This document shows, piece after piece, positions 29,378-30,127 of a stretch of DNA of 30,127 nt; positions within the stretch are counted from its first letter, which is position 1; each line of letters opens with the position of its first letter. The DNA is taken from positions 7,045,741-7,075,867 of the forward strand of contig NC_090615.1 in assembly GCF_004359215.1 (NCBI RefSeq), written 5' to 3'. The position numbers and the translations under genes were made by a program. The notes beneath the pieces were generated by a model that was given only the letters and a program-made list of their open reading frames with translations, was not told where the DNA came from and did no database searches. This DNA is from Bremia lactucae (lineage: Eukaryota; Oomycota; Peronosporomycetes; Peronosporales; Peronosporaceae).

Positions 29378-30127
29378 CTAGGTTTTCTTTATGTCATCAA
29401 ACAAGGTTGTTGACGGAATACTCGAAATGAGTGTTGCAACAGTGGGATTATTTTCACTGTTGGAATGCGCAGCCGGATCGAAATCGGGTAGGCGTGATAA
29501 CGCATTAGCGACGACAAAAAGTCGTCTTGGTTTATAATCCACGGGGAAATTATATTCCGCAGAAGGATAGTCACCTCGCCATTCTTTGCGAGAGGTGAAG
29601 GCTATTGATGGCCGTGCGTATTGACGCACGGTCCGTATATACGATGAACGCTATATCTCCGAGGATATCTCCTCGGAGAGACAGACCCTAAGCCAGTGCA
29701 TATTTCATGGCAAGGTGTTCCTTGTCATGCACTGGGTAATTGCGTTTAGCTGGTTGCAGTTGACGCGATTGGTAACAGACGATGCGCTCCGCACCGTCTG
29801 TATCGTATTGCAATAACGCACAGCCGATTGCAACATCGTCGATGCTGTGAGCTGGTGTGGGTCCGTGCAGTCTGTTCGTAGTGCAAATCGCTGGCATCAC
29901 AGACCACATGGAATGATCTGTCTTGATCTGCAAACGCCAAGATGGGCGATTGCATCAAGCTTTGCTTGATACATTTAAACGAACGCTGACAATCAGCGTT
30001 TCATAACCATTTCTCGTCTTTTTTCAAGAGACGAGAGAGATGAACTGTCATCTCTGCATAATTGCGAGAGTACTTGTGCAAGTACGCCGCTACACCAAGG
30101 AACTTTTTAAGTCCCTTGACATCGACT
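29378..30127 (-). pseudogene. Gypsy RT connection, RNase H and tether remnant of element C
   Basis: From the right edge: the connection domain (GLKKFLGVAAYLHKYSRNY), SPILAFADQDRSFHVVCDAS with the first RNase H Asp, an insertion of about 55 nt that shifts the frame near 29840-29900, then VAIGCALLQYD and YPVHDKEHLAMKYALA, where the catalytic Glu is kept. A stop is followed by VYTDRASIRTAIN and the tether VVANALSRLPDFDP (Asn where Asp is usual). Order and motifs are those of a Ty3/Gypsy pol. Stems of 8-10 bp lie within these motifs, for example at 29612-29631 and 29656-29679. Confidence 0.8.

Larger units (their letters stand above)
25955..30110. repeat. Dense array of short hairpins tiling element C
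   Basis: Perfect stems that I checked base by base include 26573-26580/26586-26593, 26766-26774/26779-26787, 27069-27077/27083-27091, 27117-27125/27131-27139, 27156-27163/27167-27174, 27280-27288/27294-27302, 27354-27361/27371-27378, 27396-27403/27408-27415, 27464-27471/27476-27483, 27535-27543/27552-27560, 28329-28337/28343-28351, 28932-28941/28947-28956, 29235-29242/29258-29265, 29274-29282/29288-29296, 29306-29314/29316-29324, 29437-29444/29455-29462, 29612-29619/29624-29631, 29656-29665/29670-29679, 29982-29989/29993-30000 and 30036-30043/30048-30055. Many 6-7 bp stems lie between them. In the best stretch (27060-27560) stem centres are about 33-48 nt apart. Confidence 0.88.
25938..30127 (-). 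mobile_element. Ty3/Gypsy element C, 3' part, hairpin-tiled
   Basis: Read right to left: RNase H (cut by the right edge), tether, HHCC integrase domain, integrase core, integrase tail, an antisense coding remnant, PPT and the 3' LTR. It is a different family from A and B in LTR sequence, in lacking a visible chromodomain, and in its antisense ORF. The pol frames carry stops and frameshifts but conserved motifs are largely intact. The whole element, including LTR and coding parts, is unusually dense in short perfect inverted repeats. 5' LTR, gag, protease and RT lie outside the window. Confidence 0.9.

Noticed and set aside
1..30127. RXLR or Crinkler effector genes
   Set aside because: Chance R-x-L-R strings occur in shadow frames, but none follows a credible signal peptide in a supported gene, and I saw no LFLAK-type start.

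Overview
The window looks like a piece of an oomycete nuclear genome, most probably a Phytophthora or downy mildew relative. The reasons are: compact host genes with few, short introns (64 and 66 bp in one gene, none needed in the others); a nuclear FtsZ with a mitochondrial presequence; and degenerate Ty3/Gypsy and Ty1/Copia elements whose gag and pol motifs resemble those I know from Peronosporales. Genus and species cannot be fixed from the sequence alone.

Layout, left to right. (1) 1-620: 5' end of a minus-strand Gypsy element (A) running off the left edge. (2) 661-1120: remnant of an unrelated Gypsy pol end with a chromodomain. (3) 1375-4726: two minus-strand host genes, a PP2C phosphatase with a mitochondrial-type N-terminus and a GT71-like Golgi mannosyltransferase, with a doubtful small ORF upstream. 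(4) 5230-13985: plus-strand Gypsy element B, same family as A, with both LTRs, PBS and PPT, but many frameshifts, stops and lost catalytic residues, a 937-nt N gap in the integrase, and an intact antisense ORF beside the 3' LTR. (5) 14807-17924: a spliced SKP1-like gene with a long tail, convergent with an SLC33A1-type acetyl-CoA transporter. (6) 18110-21720: a truncated LTR and a minus-strand Copia gag-pol remnant, containing a perfect 112-bp tandem duplication and a fold-back cluster. (7) 22359-25329: a thioredoxin-UBA-PUB protein convergent with mitochondrial FtsZ. (8) 25938-30127: minus-strand Gypsy element C, with 3' LTR, PPT, a long antisense coding remnant, integrase and RNase H; its reverse transcriptase lies beyond the right edge.

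The six host genes are ordinary and share no pathway. They are host islands between nested retroelements.

The most unusual signal is in element C. Its LTR, its antisense ORF and its pol sequence are tiled with short inverted repeats, roughly every 35-50 nt. I verified about twenty perfect stems of 8 bp or more with loops of 15 nt or less in the 3.6 kb internal part, where chance predicts about one. The stems lie inside conserved protein motifs, and the same motif in element B is encoded without a stem, so synonymous positions appear to have been shaped to fold. Several stems continue through pairs that are G-U only on the plus strand, which hints that the structured RNA may be the transcript antisense to pol. 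I know of no description of such a hairpin-tiled LTR retrotransposon, and I could not search for one.
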